Shown: piece by piece, positions 62,887-64,000 of the stretch | Position numbering within the stretch: position 1 is the stretch's first letter | Layout: each line of letters begins with the position of its first letter | DNA from: Acidobacteriota bacterium | GTDB taxonomy: Bacteria > Acidobacteriota > Vicinamibacteria > Vicinamibacterales > UBA2999 | NCBI GenBank assembly: GCA_947465645.1 | Contig: CANIBQ010000001.1 | Location: forward strand, 91,637 to 155,636 | Direction of reading: 5' to 3' | Length of the DNA stretch: 64,000 nucleotides | The notes under the pieces: generated by a model | Databases searched by the model: none | Seen by the model: only the letters and a program-made list of their open reading frames with translations | What the model was told of the DNA's origin: nothing | Translations under genes and position numbers: made by a program

Positions 62887-63190
62887 TCAATCGACCGTTG
62901 CCGACTCCCGCACCGACCACAAGCTCGAGCGGCCGAAGATGTGGCGGGTCCTGCTGCACAATGACGACTACACCACGCAGGATTTCGTGGTCTGGGTGCT
63001 CGAGAGCATCTTCCACAAGCCTCGCGGCGAGGCGCTCTCCATTATGTTGAGCGTCCATCGATCCGGGATGGGTATTGCCGGCGTCTATACCCATGACGTC
63101 GCTGAAACGAAATTGAAGAGTACCAAGCAGGTGGCGGAAGAGCACGAGTTCCCGCTGCTGGTGACTATGGAACCTGAAGTCGATGCCTGA
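62867..63190 (+). CDS. clpS: ClpS adaptor of the N-degron pathway
   Basis: 107 aa from ATG 62867. Binds N-terminal Leu, Phe, Tyr or Trp and hands the protein to ClpA. Seen: [21 protein letters not shown] (NDD-Y-T at the ligand pocket), [20 protein letters not shown] and the closing LVTMEPEV. A flexible 20-residue N-terminal extension that inserts into the ClpA pore is present. Overlaps both aat (20 bases) and clpA (8 bases). Confidence 0.96.
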   Translation: MSRPLADQSTVADSRTDHKLERPKMWRVLLHNDDYTTQDFVVWVLESIFHKPRGEALSIMLSVHRSGMGIAGVYTHDVAETKLKSTKQVAEEHEFPLLVTMEPEVDA

Positions 63191-64000
63191 GAGCCCAGTC
63201 CCCTTTGCACCCGACACGCTGGAGACGATCCAGCGGGCGTTTCGATACGCCACCGATCTGCGCCACGACGCGGTCGGCCTGGAGCACCTGCTGCTGGCGA
63301 TGACCGACGAGCCGCAGGTGGGGCACATCCTGGCCGCGTGCGGGGTTGACGCCGATCTCCTGCGCAAGCAGCTCGACGAGGTGCTGGTCAAGGCGTTTAC
63401 GCCGGTGCCCGCGCCTGCGTCGGTCGAACCCGAGCCGACGCTCGGCTTCGACCGCATCATCCAGCAGGCGGTGGTGCACGCGGCCGTGTCGAGCGCGAGG
63501 CACGTGGACACCGGGAGCCTGCTCGTTTTCATCCTGCAGGAGGAGCAGAGCCATGCGTCGTTTTTCCTGCGCGGCCAGGGGATGGACCGGCTGACGTTGT
63601 TGCGGGTGATCTCGCATGGCGGGAAGGGCTCGGCGATCCCCGCCGCGCCCGGAGAAGGGGAGGCGGCGGCGCCCGCGCCGATCGATCCGCTCGAGGCCTA
63701 CGCCACCGACCTGATCGCGCGTGCCGCCGCGGGACAGATCGATCCACTGATCGGCCGCGTGCTCGAGCTCGAGCGGATGATCCAGGTGCTCTGCCGCCGC
63801 CGCAAGAACAACCCGCTGCTGGTCGGTGAGCCGGGCGTCGGCAAGACGGCGCTGGCCGAGGGACTGGCGCTGCGCATCCACGAAGGGGACGTCCCCGAGG
63901 TGCTGAAGGACGCCAAAATTTACGCGCTCGACCTCGGCGCGCTGATCGCCGGCACGCGCTACCGCGGCGATTTCGAGGAGCGCGTCAAGCAGGTGCTCGA
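63183..64000 (+). CDS. clpA: ClpA ATPase, N-terminal part, cut by the window edge
   Basis: Starts at ATG 63183, 8 bases inside clpS; 272 residues are in the window. The N-domain (about 1-140: [46 protein letters not shown]) docks ClpS. The first AAA domain begins with [25 protein letters not shown], Walker [15 protein letters not shown], and [11 protein letters not shown] before the edge. The upstream clpS identifies it as ClpA rather than ClpC. Confidence 0.95.
   Translation, partial: MPESPVPFAPDTLETIQRAFRYATDLRHDAVGLEHLLLAMTDEPQVGHILAACGVDADLLRKQLDEVLVKAFTPVPAPASVEPEPTLGFDRIIQQAVVHAAVSSARHVDTGSLLVFILQEEQSHASFFLRGQGMDRLTLLRVISHGGKGSAIPAAPGEGEAAAPAPIDPLEAYATDLIARAAAGQIDPLIGRVLELERMIQVLCRRRKNNPLLVGEPGVGKTALAEGLALRIHEGDVPEVLKDAKIYALDLGALIAGTRYRGDFEERVKQVL

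Overview
The window reads as chromosomal DNA of a GC-rich, Gram-negative, free-living bacterium. My best guess is the Acidobacteriota, class Vicinamibacteria. This rests on the high GC content, two outer-membrane-type DUF5916 proteins, a type III glutamine synthetase, an ApaG/TerB/AIM24 housekeeping mix, and intergenic repeats I associate with that group. It is an inference from gene content; no rRNA or tRNA gene is visible. Both window edges cut genes: a DinB-family protein at the left and clpA at the right. I see no prophage, insertion sequence, CRISPR array or integrase.

Layout. 1-8.6 kb: DinB tail, UbiD-family decarboxylase, a VapBC-type toxin-antitoxin pair with its own operator, apaG, an MsbA-like ABC exporter, a run of small envelope genes (TerB-like, GYF-AIM24, DUF6526, a coiled-coil protein) and an L-threonine dehydrogenase. 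8.6-20 kb: a DUF885-type metallopeptidase, a quinone reductase, then a minus-strand operon (SahR-like regulator-methyltransferase, metH, GNAT, alpha-hydroxy-acid oxidase) divergent from a type III glutamine synthetase. 20-33 kb: small hypotheticals, a 966-aa DUF349 protein, arginine decarboxylase, thioesterase, thrC and oligoendopeptidase F. 32-40 kb: two DUF5916 proteins flank a two-component system. 40-45.5 kb: a second SahR-like regulator with ahcY, then two glycosyltransferases. 45.5-53 kb: an FAD oxidoreductase, an aminotransferase, a flippase-like membrane protein, an RRM protein and a TPR metallopeptidase. 53-57.3 kb: a KaiC-centred signalling operon (Crp/Fnr, small unknown, KaiC, hybrid kinase). 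57.6-64 kb: a peptidase-propeller-Omp85 fusion, gluQ, and the N-degron operon aat-clpS-clpA.

Pathways. MetH and AhcY run two steps of the methionine/SAM cycle. Each lies next to its own ArsR-methyltransferase regulator, and each regulator has a palindromic operator laid over its promoter. Aat, ClpS and ClpA form one N-degron pathway.

The most unusual signal is not a gene. At least eleven intergenic spots carry short tandem arrays, mostly of 7-base units and in a few cases 8-base units. Each array has its own unit sequence, often turns into its reverse complement half-way, and starts at or within a few bases of a stop codon. Two arrays fill a whole intergenic gap in perfect 7-base register. 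Relatives of these repeats have entered coding sequence: in metH (interdomain linker), the TerB-like gene (where the unit becomes 9 or 12 bases and so keeps frame), both ends of the DUF885 gene, and, from a different repeat family, gluQ (three 33-base in-frame copies). A separate family of short palindromes keeps its core but has arms that differ between copies while staying complementary.
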